DNA of 64,000 nt from JBEVJC01 sp040510375. Lineage in GTDB: Bacteria; Bacteroidota; Bacteroidia; Chitinophagales; Chitinophagaceae. The notes beneath the pieces are model-generated. The model saw nothing but the letters and a program-made list of their open reading frames with translations, did no database searches and was not told the DNA's origin. Below, piece by piece: positions 32,237 through 41,746 of the stretch. Where the stretch lies: assembly GCA_040510375.1 (NCBI GenBank), contig JBEVJC010000004.1, forward strand, positions 1-64,000, written 5' to 3'. Within the stretch, counting starts at the first letter, position 1, and each line of letters opens with the position of its first letter. The translations under genes and the position numbers were made by a program.

Positions 32237-32899
32237 ATGGCTATAATCGCTCCTTCCCTGCTGGCTTCGAATTTCCTGAGACTGGAAGATGAATGTGCAA
32301 TGCTTGACAAAAGTGAGGCTGAATGGTTTCACCTCGATATCATGGATGGCAGGTTTGTTCCCAATATCAGTTATGGTCCGATGATCGTTGAATTTATACG
32401 CAGGACCACCCGGAAATTTTGTGATGTGCACCTGATGATCGAAGAGCCTTCCAACTTTGCGGAGCAATTTAAAAAGGCCGGGGCCGACCAGCTTACTGTC
32501 CATATTGAAGCATGCCGGCACCTTAACCGCGAACTCCAATTGATCCGCTCGCTGGGAATGAAGGCGGGAATTGCCATCAATCCGCATACTCCGATCAGTT
32601 CACTGGCTGATAGCCTGTTCATGGCCGATACGGTTTGTGTAATGAGTGTGAACCCGGGTTTCGGTGGACAAAAATTTATTCCCCAGTCTATCGCAAGGAT
32701 CAGTGAGTTGAGGATTCTGATCGACCTTCAGGGTGCCAATACATTAATTGAAGTGGACGGAGGTATCAGTCTGGATAATGTGGAATCAGTAATCCAGGCC
32801 GGTGCTGATGTGATAGTTGCCGGCAGTTCCATATTTGGCGCTGCTTCACCACAGAAAGTAATCAGTGAAATGAAGAAGTTTAAACGACCGGTTTCCTAA
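32237..32899 (+). CDS. rpe: Ribulose-phosphate 3-epimerase
   Basis: This pentose-phosphate-pathway enzyme interconverts ribulose 5-phosphate and xylulose 5-phosphate. It is a TIM barrel with SLLASNFLRLEDE (active-site Ser), WFHLDIMDGRFVPNISYGP (metal His, catalytic Asp), CDVHLMIEEP (His), VMSVNPGFGGQKFI (phosphate-side loop), LIEVDGGIS (catalytic Asp) and VAGSSIFG. Length 220 is standard. The start follows TATATTGC and a short leader. It is a housekeeping enzyme with no obvious operon partner. Confidence 0.97.
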   Translation: MAIIAPSLLASNFLRLEDECAMLDKSEAEWFHLDIMDGRFVPNISYGPMIVEFIRRTTRKFCDVHLMIEEPSNFAEQFKKAGADQLTVHIEACRHLNRELQLIRSLGMKAGIAINPHTPISSLADSLFMADTVCVMSVNPGFGGQKFIPQSIARISELRILIDLQGANTLIEVDGGISLDNVESVIQAGADVIVAGSSIFGAASPQKVISEMKKFKRPVS

Positions 32900-33034
32900 A
32901 ACAATTTTATTACGAAAAATCACCTGCTGATCAAATTAACAACAACCAATATTTCTTTGAAATAAACCTGCAGACTATATCAACTACCAAAACATCTTTA
33001 CGATAAACCATTCGGCCAAATCCTTCCAACCTTA

Positions 33035-35518
33035 ATGAAATTTCCTGCTTATCTCCTGATTCTCTTCCTGCTGCCTGCCATCCACGGTTTCTCCCAGAAG
33101 AAACCCGCGTATGTATCCGGCCGCGTGATTGATGAAAAAGAAAATAGCCTGGAAAAAGTTTCGGTGATGATCCTTGGTCGCCAGACCGGCGTTACCACCA
33201 ACGACAGCGGTTACTTCCGCGTGAAAGTAGCGCCGGACAAGGCTTTCGCCCTGATCTTCACCTACTCCGGTTATAAAGAGGAGCAAAAGAATTTTTTATT
33301 GAGTGAGGGTGAGGAAGAAAAAATAACGGTGCGGCTTGTACCGGGCAATGTAACCACCCTGAGCGAAGTGCTGGTGAGCGACCAGCGCGACCGGCGTGAA
33401 GCGGGACTTATCCGTCCCAACCCAAAATCGGTAATCAATCTCCCTTCGGTAACCACCGGTGTTGAAAGCCTGATCAAAATCTTTGTGGGATCTAACAATG
33501 AACTGACTTCCCAGTATTCGGTCCGCGGTGGCAGCTATGATGAGAACCTGATTTATGTAAACGACTTCGAGATCTTCCGTCCCTACCTGGTTCGTAATGG
33601 CCAGCAGGAAGGACTGAGTTTTATCAATCCCGAACTGGTGCGTAATATTAATTTTTACAATGGCGGGTTCCAGGCGCGTTATGGCGATAAAATGAGTTCG
33701 GTCCTGGATATCCAGTATAAAAAACCAAAACGATTCGGTGGCTCGGCCTATATTGGTTTGCTTGAACAGGGACTACATGTGGAAGGCCTGTCGCATAATA
33801 ACCGTCTCAGTTACCTGATCGGAGTACGCAACCGGAGTAACCGCAACCTGCTCAGCCGCCAGGAAACCCAGGGTAACTATGTTCCATCCTCTTCCGATGT
33901 GCAGGCCATGATCAATTACCGGATATCGGAGAAATGGATGGCAGAATTTTTTGGCAATATTTCACAATCGAAATTCTCCCTCAACCCAGAGTACAGTCAA
34001 CTTACCACATCTGTTTTCTCTCCTTTTTTCACTTCCAGTCTCGCGTTGGATATTTATTTTGAAGGCCAGGAGAAAGACCAGTACCAGACCAATATGCTTG
34101 GTGTATCATTCACCAATCAGGTGAACCAGCGTCTGAAACTAAAGTTTATGGCTTCCCGGTTTGAAAATGATGAACGGGAAAATGTAGACATCTCGGGCAC
34201 CTATCTTTTTGGTGAACGTGATTTCGATAAAACCCAACCTACATTCGGCACCATAGTAAACCCGCTGGGGGCGGGTGTTTTCCAGAACTATACAAGGAAT
34301 ACCCTGAACATTGAAAATTTCAATTTGTCGCATAAGGGGTCTTATGATTACCGCAATCATTCAATTCTCTGGGGACTTGGTTACGACCGCACCGCTATCC
34401 ATGATAAACTGAATGAATGGGAGCTGCAGGATTCGGCTGGTTATTCAATCCCGTTGAGTCCATCGCAGCTCAACCTTAGCAAGGTGATTAAATCGAAAGC
34501 TGACCTCGACATCAATAAGTTTTCCGGATTTATACAGGACAATATCCTCTTTGGCGACTCACTGAATTCCTATACCCTGACGGCAGGTGTCCGTTATAAC
34601 TATAACTCACTGAACAATGAGTGGCTGATCTCACCACGTATTGGTGCCAGCTGGAAACCAAACTGGAGAAGGGATGTGATTTTCCGCGCCGCTGCCGGTG
34701 CCTATCATCAGCCCCCCTTCTATCGCGAACTCCGCTGGTATGATGGTACGTTGAACAAGGACCTGAAAGCCCAGAAGAGCTGGCAGGGCGTGCTCGGATT
34801 TGATTATAATTTTATCGGATGGGGCCGGCCAATCCGGTTAACTAGCGAAGCCTATTACAAACACCTTACCGATGTGGTTCCTTACGATGTGGACAATGTA
34901 CGCGTGCGTTATTTCGGGGAAAACAACGCGAGCGCCTATGCAATGGGTCTGGAAGCACGTCTGTATGGCGAAATCGTAAAGGATGCAGAAAGCTGGATCA
35001 GCCTGGGTTTCATGAATACAAAAGAAAATATTGAGGGAGATACTTATAAGGATTATACACTGAATGAGTATAACCAACCTGTTGATTCAGTGACCATGCA
35101 GAAGGGATGGGTGCGACGGCCTACTGACAGGCGTATTACGTTTGGCATGTTTTTCCAGGACTACCTGGCTACCAACAAAAACTTTAAAATGTACCTGAGC
35201 CTGTTGTACGGCAGTAACCTGCCCTATAATATTCCAAATAATGTAAAGTATCGTAACGGCCTGGAGATCCCGTCGTATATCCGCGCTGATATCGGATTCA
35301 GTGCCTTATTGCTGGATAGCGACCGCAGTAAACGTCGCAGCCATAGTCCATTCCTGGGATTCGAAAATATCTGGGCCAGTCTGGAAGTATTCAATCTTAT
35401 CGATCGCGACAATACAATCTCTTATCTGCTGATCAAGGATTTCTCCAACACAACTTATACCATGCCGCAAAGACTTACCCCGAGGCTGATCAATTTTAAG
35501 ATTGTAGCACGATGGTAA
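33035..35518 (+). CDS. TonB-dependent outer-membrane receptor (no SusD partner)
   Basis: This is an 827-residue outer-membrane receptor. The signal peptide ends near GFSQ. A CarboxypepD_reg-like domain follows (AYVSGRVIDEKENSLEKVSV, GYFRVKV, about 28-95), then a plug with SVRGGSYDENLIYVNDFEIF and FYNGGFQARYGDKMSSVLDI (about 150-225), then the beta-barrel. The C-terminus LINFKIVARW ends in an aromatic, as outer-membrane insertion signals do. There is no STN domain and no adjacent susD, so it belongs to the general TonB receptor group. Ligand unknown. It is convergent with the DUF5686 gene. Confidence 0.93.
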   Translation: MKFPAYLLILFLLPAIHGFSQKKPAYVSGRVIDEKENSLEKVSVMILGRQTGVTTNDSGYFRVKVAPDKAFALIFTYSGYKEEQKNFLLSEGEEEKITVRLVPGNVTTLSEVLVSDQRDRREAGLIRPNPKSVINLPSVTTGVESLIKIFVGSNNELTSQYSVRGGSYDENLIYVNDFEIFRPYLVRNGQQEGLSFINPELVRNINFYNGGFQARYGDKMSSVLDIQYKKPKRFGGSAYIGLLEQGLHVEGLSHNNRLSYLIGVRNRSNRNLLSRQETQGNYVPSSSDVQAMINYRISEKWMAEFFGNISQSKFSLNPEYSQLTTSVFSPFFTSSLALDIYFEGQEKDQYQTNMLGVSFTNQVNQRLKLKFMASRFENDERENVDISGTYLFGERDFDKTQPTFGTIVNPLGAGVFQNYTRNTLNIENFNLSHKGSYDYRNHSILWGLGYDRTAIHDKLNEWELQDSAGYSIPLSPSQLNLSKVIKSKADLDINKFSGFIQDNILFGDSLNSYTLTAGVRYNYNSLNNEWLISPRIGASWKPNWRRDVIFRAAAGAYHQPPFYRELRWYDGTLNKDLKAQKSWQGVLGFDYNFIGWGRPIRLTSEAYYKHLTDVVPYDVDNVRVRYFGENNASAYAMGLEARLYGEIVKDAESWISLGFMNTKENIEGDTYKDYTLNEYNQPVDSVTMQKGWVRRPTDRRITFGMFFQDYLATNKNFKMYLSLLYGSNLPYNIPNNVKYRNGLEIPSYIRADIGFSALLLDSDRSKRRSHSPFLGFENIWASLEVFNLIDRDNTISYLLIKDFSNTTYTMPQRLTPRLINFKIVARW

Positions 35519-35666
35519 AAATTATTAAAGACTACCCCCAGGTATCGTCACTACTTTTACCTAGCTTAAAAGCTCCGCAATTTAAATGCTTCATAATTTA
35601 TATTTTTACGTAAACTAATACAAAAACCGAGAGTAAACAACGTTATTTTCCCGTAAAATCCTGTTA

Positions 35667-38120
35667 TTAAAACCACCTGTTTCTCCGTTTATCCCAGGTA
35701 GTGATGCCAACTTTAAACTGCACCGGATTGCGGAACTGGTTGGCAGCTGATCCCACTACATAAATACCCAGTTTTACTTTCTGGGGAATATTAAACGGGG
35801 CCCTGAACACGCGCTCCACACCGGTGAATACTTCTGCGTACCGGAGGTTTCTTTCCGGAGCTGATAAAAATCCTGCACCTGCAATTTCACGAAGTCCCAG
35901 TTTTTTCAACAGCGGAATTTTATTCAGGATCGCTCCATTGAATTCATGTAAAAAATGGATTTCATAAAACCGTTTGAATACGGGGAAGGTGGAATCGAGC
36001 GACTGGAACGCTTCATTGGGATTCAGGAATAATAAGGGATCACCGCGCCGCTGGAATTTATAATCAACCAGCCGCAGGTCCTTCCTGCTGAGGAAATCAC
36101 CGGTTTTGATAGTATAGGAGGAAATCCCGGTGAGACCGAGTTTGACCGTTTGCTGGATGCCGAACTCGAGATAACTGAAATCGACCTGGCTTTCAAAAAG
36201 TCCCGGTATTCCCTTGCGGAACGAAGTATAAAACGTGGGCCACAACGAACCCAGGATGATCTTCTGTTTTGGCTCACGGATGAATCGCTGGAACGGCGTA
36301 TAACGTAATTCTATCTTACCATACGATGCATTGTAACTCTGGAAAGCGATTGCCTGGTTATCATCAAGATCAAGCAGGCTGTCGAGCCGGTCGTTCGTTT
36401 TATAGTTGCTGAGTGATCGCCTGAAGGCAATATCAAAGCTGGTATGCAGGAACAGGCCATTCACCAGTTCCAGTCCATGATCCACGCCAAAGGAATTATT
36501 TAAATACTGGTTACTCCGTTTGATCATGTTGATCCATGCATCACCGCTGAAAATATAATCAAAATCCCGATCGGCATGGAAACGGTAGTAACCCCTGTTG
36601 AAGGGATTGTACAAACGGTAAAAACTGGCATTCCCGTTCACGTCTTTATTCCGCAGGCCATAACTCACATTACCCCAGACCTCGATTCGTTTTTTATTCT
36701 TGTAATCCTTTACATACATGATGGAAGGACTGATCCTCGTTCCTCCAAATCCCAATAAAGAGATACTCGACACAATCGATGGCAGCAGCCAGAGCCGTTC
36801 CTTCTCCCGGTTATAAACCGGCTGACCCGCATACAGGATTTTGTTCCAGGTTACCTTATTGGTCTTCGCGTCGATTGAATCGAGATAGGCCTTACTATGT
36901 GTTACATTATAAATGCTGTCGCGGTAACGAATAAACCGGAGTTCTTTCGCTGTCAGTGGTTCGGGTCGCACATTCTTCCAGAATGAACTATCCCGTTCAT
37001 ACGCTTCGGCAGCAACACTGCTGATCTCCGGTCCGAAATAACCGGATGGAAAATTTTTTCCCAGTTTATAATCAGTGTAAGCCACAACAGTTGACCCTGA
37101 TTTTTTTCCCCGCGCTTTTTTGGAGAAATAGGTAAACTCCTGCCGGGTAATCATCCATGCCTTACCATCCACGAATGAATAATCCTGCTCCACTTCAAAA
37201 AAATCATAAGCCGGTAAATGGAATTCAGGAAAACTGAATTTAGTATGAAGGATCACCCAGGTACTGTCCTCAATTATCATCTCCCCTTCCACCGTGGCAT
37301 TACTGAGTTTACCTGGCTTGACGGAGATCGTATAAATCTTGCGGCCATTAACGATGGTGGTCTTCAACAGCCTTGTGCGATAAGCCGCCAGCCCGCTGTA
37401 ACTTACCGGGGAAAGAAAAGGTGTACCGGATAAAGAAGGAACGCTCACCAGGTTCTGGTAAAAATTAAAATCACCTTCGGTGGTAGACAGGTAAAAAAGA
37501 TCTTCTGCATTACCCCGCCGGGTTACAGCCAGGCGTTCTTCTTTGGTACGCCGGGCCGACTGGTGATCATAGGCTACCAGGATCTCGGCCATGGCCATTC
37601 GTTGCAGGTCGGCATTGGGATTGGGAATTGTATCCGCCAGTACCCGTTTTTTATTTTTCCGGCGAACGGTCGAATCTTCCTGGATGGCCTTAATATATAA
37701 CCTTACAGAATAATCGCCGCTTGCTGCCAGGATGGATTCTTTCTGGCGAATCACATTACGGATAATATCACGGGAACGATCACGGCTTTTTCCTTTTACT
37801 ACTACTTCCGACAAACTGGAAGCTTCCTCATCTTCCATAATAATATTTTGTACAAGCGGTTTATCGGATATGATCAGGGTCACCACCGTGCTTTTATAAC
37901 CAAGCATACTTACGGTTACTTTATAAGTGCCTTCTTCCAGTTTAAATTCATAATAACCGGCCTCATTGGTAACCACACCAAGATTGGTTCCGTTAATCTG
38001 AACTGAAGCCAGGGGCAGGGGCTCCAAACGGGTATTGGTCACCAAACCCGACAGTTTGACGGATTGCCCACGGACCATCATGCACACGAGCATAAACAGT
38101 AAGAGTAGTTGCGGTTTCAT
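35667..38120 (-). CDS. DUF5686 outer-membrane protein with carboxypeptidase-regulatory-like domain
   Basis: This is a large envelope protein of about 817 residues. From the ATG at 38120 it starts MKPQLLLLFMLVCMMVRGQ, a signal peptide. A CarboxypepD_reg-like domain follows (VKLSGLVTNTRLEPLPLASV, YYEFKLEEGTYKVTVSMLGY). The DUF5686 region runs from SLSEVVVKGKSRDRSRDIIR to the end, GITTWDKRRNRWF. The C-terminal half has alternating aromatic strands of a barrel. Function unknown. A TTG at 38132 is an unlikely alternative start. Confidence 0.9.
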   Translation of the reverse strand: MKPQLLLLFMLVCMMVRGQSVKLSGLVTNTRLEPLPLASVQINGTNLGVVTNEAGYYEFKLEEGTYKVTVSMLGYKSTVVTLIISDKPLVQNIIMEDEEASSLSEVVVKGKSRDRSRDIIRNVIRQKESILAASGDYSVRLYIKAIQEDSTVRRKNKKRVLADTIPNPNADLQRMAMAEILVAYDHQSARRTKEERLAVTRRGNAEDLFYLSTTEGDFNFYQNLVSVPSLSGTPFLSPVSYSGLAAYRTRLLKTTIVNGRKIYTISVKPGKLSNATVEGEMIIEDSTWVILHTKFSFPEFHLPAYDFFEVEQDYSFVDGKAWMITRQEFTYFSKKARGKKSGSTVVAYTDYKLGKNFPSGYFGPEISSVAAEAYERDSSFWKNVRPEPLTAKELRFIRYRDSIYNVTHSKAYLDSIDAKTNKVTWNKILYAGQPVYNREKERLWLLPSIVSSISLLGFGGTRISPSIMYVKDYKNKKRIEVWGNVSYGLRNKDVNGNASFYRLYNPFNRGYYRFHADRDFDYIFSGDAWINMIKRSNQYLNNSFGVDHGLELVNGLFLHTSFDIAFRRSLSNYKTNDRLDSLLDLDDNQAIAFQSYNASYGKIELRYTPFQRFIREPKQKIILGSLWPTFYTSFRKGIPGLFESQVDFSYLEFGIQQTVKLGLTGISSYTIKTGDFLSRKDLRLVDYKFQRRGDPLLFLNPNEAFQSLDSTFPVFKRFYEIHFLHEFNGAILNKIPLLKKLGLREIAGAGFLSAPERNLRYAEVFTGVERVFRAPFNIPQKVKLGIYVVGSAANQFRNPVQFKVGITTWDKRRNRWF

Positions 38121-38230
38121 ATGCCTGACCAATATAATATTTAAAACGGCTTAAATGGAAGGATACGGGGAAAGGATGAAATGAATTTTCAATTGTTTAA
38201 CAATGCCGTTCCAACCCCGGCCTGGCTGGC

Positions 38231-38375
38231 TTGTATTAAAAACACCGTTCTTACGGATAATATTTTATGCGTTTACAAATTATAAATGGCTTCAATATCC
38301 GGCAGATTTAACCCCATCAGAACGTTACATTCTTCATAACTGAACTTCTTACGGGGCCTGTTGTTTTTAATACAA
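38231..38375. repeat. 145-bp segment bounded by a 13-bp perfect inverted repeat
   Basis: TTGTATTAAAAAC (38231-38243) is mirrored exactly by GTTTTTAATACAA (38363-38375). The enclosed 119 bp include CTTACGGATAATA and CTTACGGGGCC, a partial direct repeat near each arm. The size and ends recall a very small non-autonomous element or a large stem. No target-site duplication was recognised. Confidence 0.55.
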
Positions 38376-38452
38376 CATTCTATTTTACTGGTTCCAAATT
38401 TGTATTAACAATTGTTAATAAGTAACCTTAGGAATCTTGGAATCTTACAGGT

Positions 38453-38460
38453 TATATTTG
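38453..38460 (+). promoter_or_regulatory. Promoter -7 box upstream of phoH
   Basis: TATATTTG matches TAnnTTTG. It lies about 97 bp before the phoH start and about 33 bp after the 16-bp palindrome (38404-38419), which is placed where an operator or the -33 region would be. No good TTTG partner is seen at the usual spacing. Confidence 0.5.
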
Positions 38461-38557
38461 GAATAAGGGGTAAAGCTTCTGTAAAAAATTTCAGGAGACG
38501 TAAAACGAACCCGGTCACCTCTTACCGGATTTAGCAATAGCCAAAAATTATTCCGCA

Positions 38558-39574
38558 TTGACAGAAACAATCATCAATCTTACAACCGTTAACCCCATCG
38601 AATTTTTCGGGGTAAACAACGGAAAACTGGACATCCTCAAGAAAAAATTTCCTTTACTTAAAATCCTTTCCCGGGGTACGCAAATAAAACTTAGCGGAGC
38701 ACCGGAGCAGATCGAGTCGGCGAAAGAGAAAATCACTCTCATCGTTTCCTATCTTGAACGCAACGGACACATGAGTGAGAATTATTTTGAACAGGTGCTG
38801 GGTGGCGATGATGCGGAGACCGTGGATCACTTCGTTGAACGCAATCCAAACGAGGTACTTGTATTCGGGCCAAACGGAAAATCTGTACGTGCGCGTACAG
38901 CCAACCAGAAACGGATGGTACAGGAGGCAGAGAAAAATGACATCGTATTTGCCATCGGACCGGCAGGTACGGGTAAAACCTATACCGCCGTTGCACTTGC
39001 AGTACGGGCATTGAAAAACAAACAGGTAAAAAAGATCATCCTGACCAGGCCGGCGGTGGAAGCGGGCGAAAGCCTTGGGTTCCTTCCCGGCGACCTGAAA
39101 GAGAAGATCGACCCATATCTTCGTCCTTTATACGATGCACTGGATGATATGATCCCTGCCGATAAACTGGGATATTATATGAGCACCAGAACTATCGAGA
39201 TTGCACCGCTGGCCTATATGCGCGGCCGTACACTGGACAATGCCTTTATCATCCTTGATGAGGCCCAGAACTCGACAGAACTCCAGCTCAAAATGTTCCT
39301 TACCCGTATCGGCGCCAATGCCAAGGCGATCATCACCGGGGATATGACCCAGGTGGATCTTCCCAGGAACCAGCGCAGCGGTCTTTCCACAGCTGTGCGC
39401 ATTCTCCAGGGCATTGATGGCATCGCCCATATTGAACTGGATGAGGAAGATGTGGTACGTCACCGCCTGGTTAAACAGATCCTCCGCGCCTATAACCGCG
39501 AAAGCGAAGCCAACGATCCGCAGGAATATCATCGGACCGTGGGTATTGTTAAACGTGACCCTGTTAAGGAATAA
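38558..39574 (+). CDS. phoH: PhoH-family ATPase
   Basis: This is a cytoplasmic P-loop ATPase of the PhoH (YbeZ-like) family, linked to RNA metabolism and ribosome-related stress. Residues about 5-70 form the N-terminal KH-like part. Walker A is GPAGTGKT (134-141), followed by KKIILTRPAVEAGESLGFLP, Walker B with FIILDEAQN (about 228-236), and the sensor ITGDMTQVDLPRNQRSGL. The frame begins with TTG at 38558; the next ATG lies 71 codons in, beyond conserved sequence, so TTG is the likely start. The usual partner ybeY is not adjacent. A strong terminator follows. Confidence 0.93.
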   Translation: MTETIINLTTVNPIEFFGVNNGKLDILKKKFPLLKILSRGTQIKLSGAPEQIESAKEKITLIVSYLERNGHMSENYFEQVLGGDDAETVDHFVERNPNEVLVFGPNGKSVRARTANQKRMVQEAEKNDIVFAIGPAGTGKTYTAVALAVRALKNKQVKKIILTRPAVEAGESLGFLPGDLKEKIDPYLRPLYDALDDMIPADKLGYYMSTRTIEIAPLAYMRGRTLDNAFIILDEAQNSTELQLKMFLTRIGANAKAIITGDMTQVDLPRNQRSGLSTAVRILQGIDGIAHIELDEEDVVRHRLVKQILRAYNRESEANDPQEYHRTVGIVKRDPVKE

Positions 39575-39594
39575 GTCCGGCAGAAACCTTTATA

Positions 39595-39629
39595 AAAGTT
39601 CCATTACCAACAGGTAGTGGAACTTTTTT
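39595..39629 (+). terminator. Terminator after phoH
   Basis: AAAGTTCCATTACC (39595-39608) pairs with GGTAGTGGAACTTT (39613-39626), with one G-T wobble and an AACA loop. A run of T follows. It separates phoH from the lipoprotein-crcB-ppa operon. Confidence 0.92.
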
Positions 39630-39667
39630 TGTTCGGAGCCTAACCAGATAAATCATAATTTTACCGC

Positions 39668-40078
39668 ATGAAAAAGATCCTTTTCTTTTCTTTCGTGCTG
39701 GTTTCCCTGGCGGCCTGCCGTGACGAAGACGAGTCAGCTGATACCGATCTCAACGTGGCAACCAACTTTATCCAGTCGGCCCTGAAGGGCGATTTCAAAA
39801 AAGCGGAAAAATACATGGTAGATGATTCCCTTAACAAGGAAGACCTTGCCACGGTTGCCCGGCTGAACGCCCGTTTGCCAAAATCGGAAAAAGATGCCTA
39901 TAGTGGTGCGTCGATCCGGATCCACGATAACCGGAAGATCAATGACTCCGCTACCGTGGTTACCTTCTCCAATTCCTACCGTAACAAGGTGGACTCGCTG
40001 AAGGTGGTACGTATAAATGGAAAATGGCTGGTGGATTTTAAATACATTTTTAACCACAAGATGGATACCTTATTATGA
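39668..40078 (+). CDS. DUF4878-like lipoprotein
   Basis: This is a 136-residue lipoprotein with lipobox LAAC (Cys about 17). The mature part contains VATNFIQSALKGDFKKAEKY (helix), ATVVTFSNSYRNKVDSLKVV and INGKWLVDFKYIF, the layout of a small cystatin/NTF2-like (DUF4878) fold. Function unknown. A TAATTTTA box ends five bases before the ATG, so the leader may be very short. The stop overlaps the crcB start by four bases, so they are translated together. Confidence 0.85.
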   Translation: MKKILFFSFVLVSLAACRDEDESADTDLNVATNFIQSALKGDFKKAEKYMVDDSLNKEDLATVARLNARLPKSEKDAYSGASIRIHDNRKINDSATVVTFSNSYRNKVDSLKVVRINGKWLVDFKYIFNHKMDTLL

Positions 40079-40524
40079 TGTTGCAACTGGCGATGGTAGG
40101 ATTGGGCGGTGCAATCGGAAGTATTTTCCGGTACCTGATGCAACGCTGGCTCAACCCGGTTGCGGGGGGAGCGCCTGCCCATACGGATGCCGGCACCGCC
40201 GGTAGTTCGTTAGCCCGGATAACGGCGGAGCCTTCCTTCTGGAGTGCATTCCCGCTGGGAACATTTATGGTAAACGTCATTGGTGGCCTTCTGATCGGAG
40301 TACTTTTCAGCCTGTCGGCAAAAATGGGCCCGCAGGCGGAAACCATCCGTTTATTTGGAATGACAGGTATAATGGGAGGCTTTACCACCTTTTCAACATT
40401 TTCGCTGGAAAGCATTGAATTATTAAAGGCCAATAAACCCGGCCTGTTTTTCGCTTATGTCGCCGGCAGCGTGGTAGTATGCCTGCTCGCGGCTTTTATT
40501 GGAATAAAACTAATCAGATCATAA
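40075..40524 (+). CDS. crcB: CrcB/Fluc fluoride channel
   Basis: This is an inner-membrane fluoride exporter subunit with four hydrophobic helices. Family marks are GLGGAIGSIFRYLMQRW at the N-terminus, PLGTFMVNVIGGLLIGVLF (pore Asn), and GGFTTFSTFSLESIELL (the phenylalanine box). Between helices 1 and 2 is an unusual Gly/Ala/Thr-rich loop (about 30-54, GGAPAHTDAGTAGSSLAR). Fluc works as a dual-topology dimer; only one gene is visible. It lies between a lipoprotein gene and ppa, with overlaps or gaps of only 3-4 bases. Confidence 0.95.
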   Translation: MMLQLAMVGLGGAIGSIFRYLMQRWLNPVAGGAPAHTDAGTAGSSLARITAEPSFWSAFPLGTFMVNVIGGLLIGVLFSLSAKMGPQAETIRLFGMTGIMGGFTTFSTFSLESIELLKANKPGLFFAYVAGSVVVCLLAAFIGIKLIRS

Positions 40525-40527
40525 AGT

Positions 40528-41076
40528 ATGCACACAGTTAAACATCCCTGGCATGGCGCAACGTACGGTGACAAAGCGCCACAACGGGTTAATGCCCTTA
40601 TAGAAATACCCCAGGGATCGCGCGCGAAGTATGAAGTAGATAAGGAAACCGGCCTGTTGAAGCTTGACCGGGTGATCTATTCTTCTTTCCATTACCCGAT
40701 GAATTATGGATTTATACCGCAGACCCTCGGTCAGGATGGTGACCCTCTTGATATCCTTGTTCTTTGTTCCCAGTCGATCCAGCCCCTTTGCCTGGTTGAT
40801 GCCAACGTCATCGGCAATATGCAAATGATTGATAGTGGTGAACTGGACGACAAGATTATTGCAGTAGCTGCAAATGATCCTTCGGTGAATCATTATACCC
40901 GGGTAGACGACCTGCCCCAGCATTTCCTGCTGGAGCTGAGAAACTTCTTTGAGCAGTACAAAGCGCTGGAGAATAAAAAAGTGGTGATTGATAATTTCCA
41001 GGATACCGAAACGGCCTACCAGGTGATCCAGGACGCGGTGGATTTTTACAGGGAAACATATCCGGTCGGCGATTGA
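40528..41076 (+). CDS. ppa: Inorganic pyrophosphatase, family I
   Basis: This soluble Mg-dependent pyrophosphatase pulls biosynthetic reactions forward. Conserved elements are IEIPQGSRAKYEVDKETGLL, YPMNYGFIPQTLGQDGDPLD (continuing ILVL; the PROSITE DGDPxD metal site) and DNFQDTETAYQ. Length 182 is normal. The start lies three bases after the crcB stop, so it is cotranscribed with the fluoride channel. Fluoride strongly inhibits family I pyrophosphatases, so the pairing is meaningful. Confidence 0.96.
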   Translation: MHTVKHPWHGATYGDKAPQRVNALIEIPQGSRAKYEVDKETGLLKLDRVIYSSFHYPMNYGFIPQTLGQDGDPLDILVLCSQSIQPLCLVDANVIGNMQMIDSGELDDKIIAVAANDPSVNHYTRVDDLPQHFLLELRNFFEQYKALENKKVVIDNFQDTETAYQVIQDAVDFYRETYPVGD

Positions 41077-41113
41077 GTAATCCATACGGCCGTCAATATT
41101 AAATACCGAATGA

Positions 41114-41746
41114 ATGAAGAAACGATTTGTCCCGTTCCTTGTACTATTGTTTTTGTGGTCAGCTACAATTGCACAACAGGATGCGATGAAGAAGTTTACG
41201 CGGGCGTATTACCGCTCCAACCCATTTGAAATGACATTCGGTAAATTTGTTGAACATGTGATGCTTGATCCAACCCTGTCATCCAGGGTCAGGAGCCCCC
41301 GCACAGATACTTCATTATTTATATTTTCGGCAACCTATACCAGTTTCAATCCATTCCAGTTCAAACCAGCCAGAGTTGACGTGGCGCTGCTGGAACAGAA
41401 TATCCAACTTTACGAAGGCCGGCCGCAGGGTGATACCATTATGTTGTATGTGATCATTGCCCATGGCGACAGCACAGGGAGTGGTCTCAGTGAAATAAAA
41501 AAAGAATACGACCGCATTACCCGGCGAAACAAGCGGATATTTTTTAATGCAAAGGAAGAATCGATTGGGGAAGATGGTGTGGACGGTATGATCACCAACT
41601 TTTTTGTCAGTTATGCGCAGCTGTCGCCGGTATCGGTTGAATGGATTTCGGGACTGGGTAGCCGTCCGCTCCTGCGACTGACCATGCGCATCAGGAACAG
41701 GGGCAACGAAACGGTTTTACCCATGTCGCTTTATGACTCGCAATGA
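41114..41746 (+). CDS. Secreted hypothetical protein
   Basis: This 210-residue protein has a signal peptide (RFVPFLVLLFLWSATIAQ). The mature part has a conserved-looking segment, YYRSNPFEMTFGKFVEHVML, several beta-rich stretches and the C-terminus LRLTMRIRNRGNETVLPMSL. No domain recognised. It follows ppa by 37 bp and is probably the last gene of that operon. Its 3' end overlaps the convergent NlpC/P60 gene by 30 bp. Confidence 0.8.
   Translation: MKKRFVPFLVLLFLWSATIAQQDAMKKFTRAYYRSNPFEMTFGKFVEHVMLDPTLSSRVRSPRTDTSLFIFSATYTSFNPFQFKPARVDVALLEQNIQLYEGRPQGDTIMLYVIIAHGDSTGSGLSEIKKEYDRITRRNKRIFFNAKEESIGEDGVDGMITNFFVSYAQLSPVSVEWISGLGSRPLLRLTMRIRNRGNETVLPMSLYDSQ

Larger units (their letters stand above)
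38121..38557. other. Divergent intergenic region with inverted repeats and palindrome
   Basis: The gap between the DUF5686 and phoH genes holds a perfect 13-bp inverted repeat with arms 132 bp apart (38231-38243 and 38363-38375). It also holds a perfect 16-bp palindrome, ATTAACAATTGTTAAT (38404-38419), and a TATATTTG promoter box at 38453-38460. No gene is visible. Confidence 0.6.

Noticed and set aside
39575..39667. Fluoride riboswitch upstream of the crcB operon
   Set aside because: The space is filled by the phoH terminator and a short promoter region; the conserved fluoride-riboswitch core was not found.
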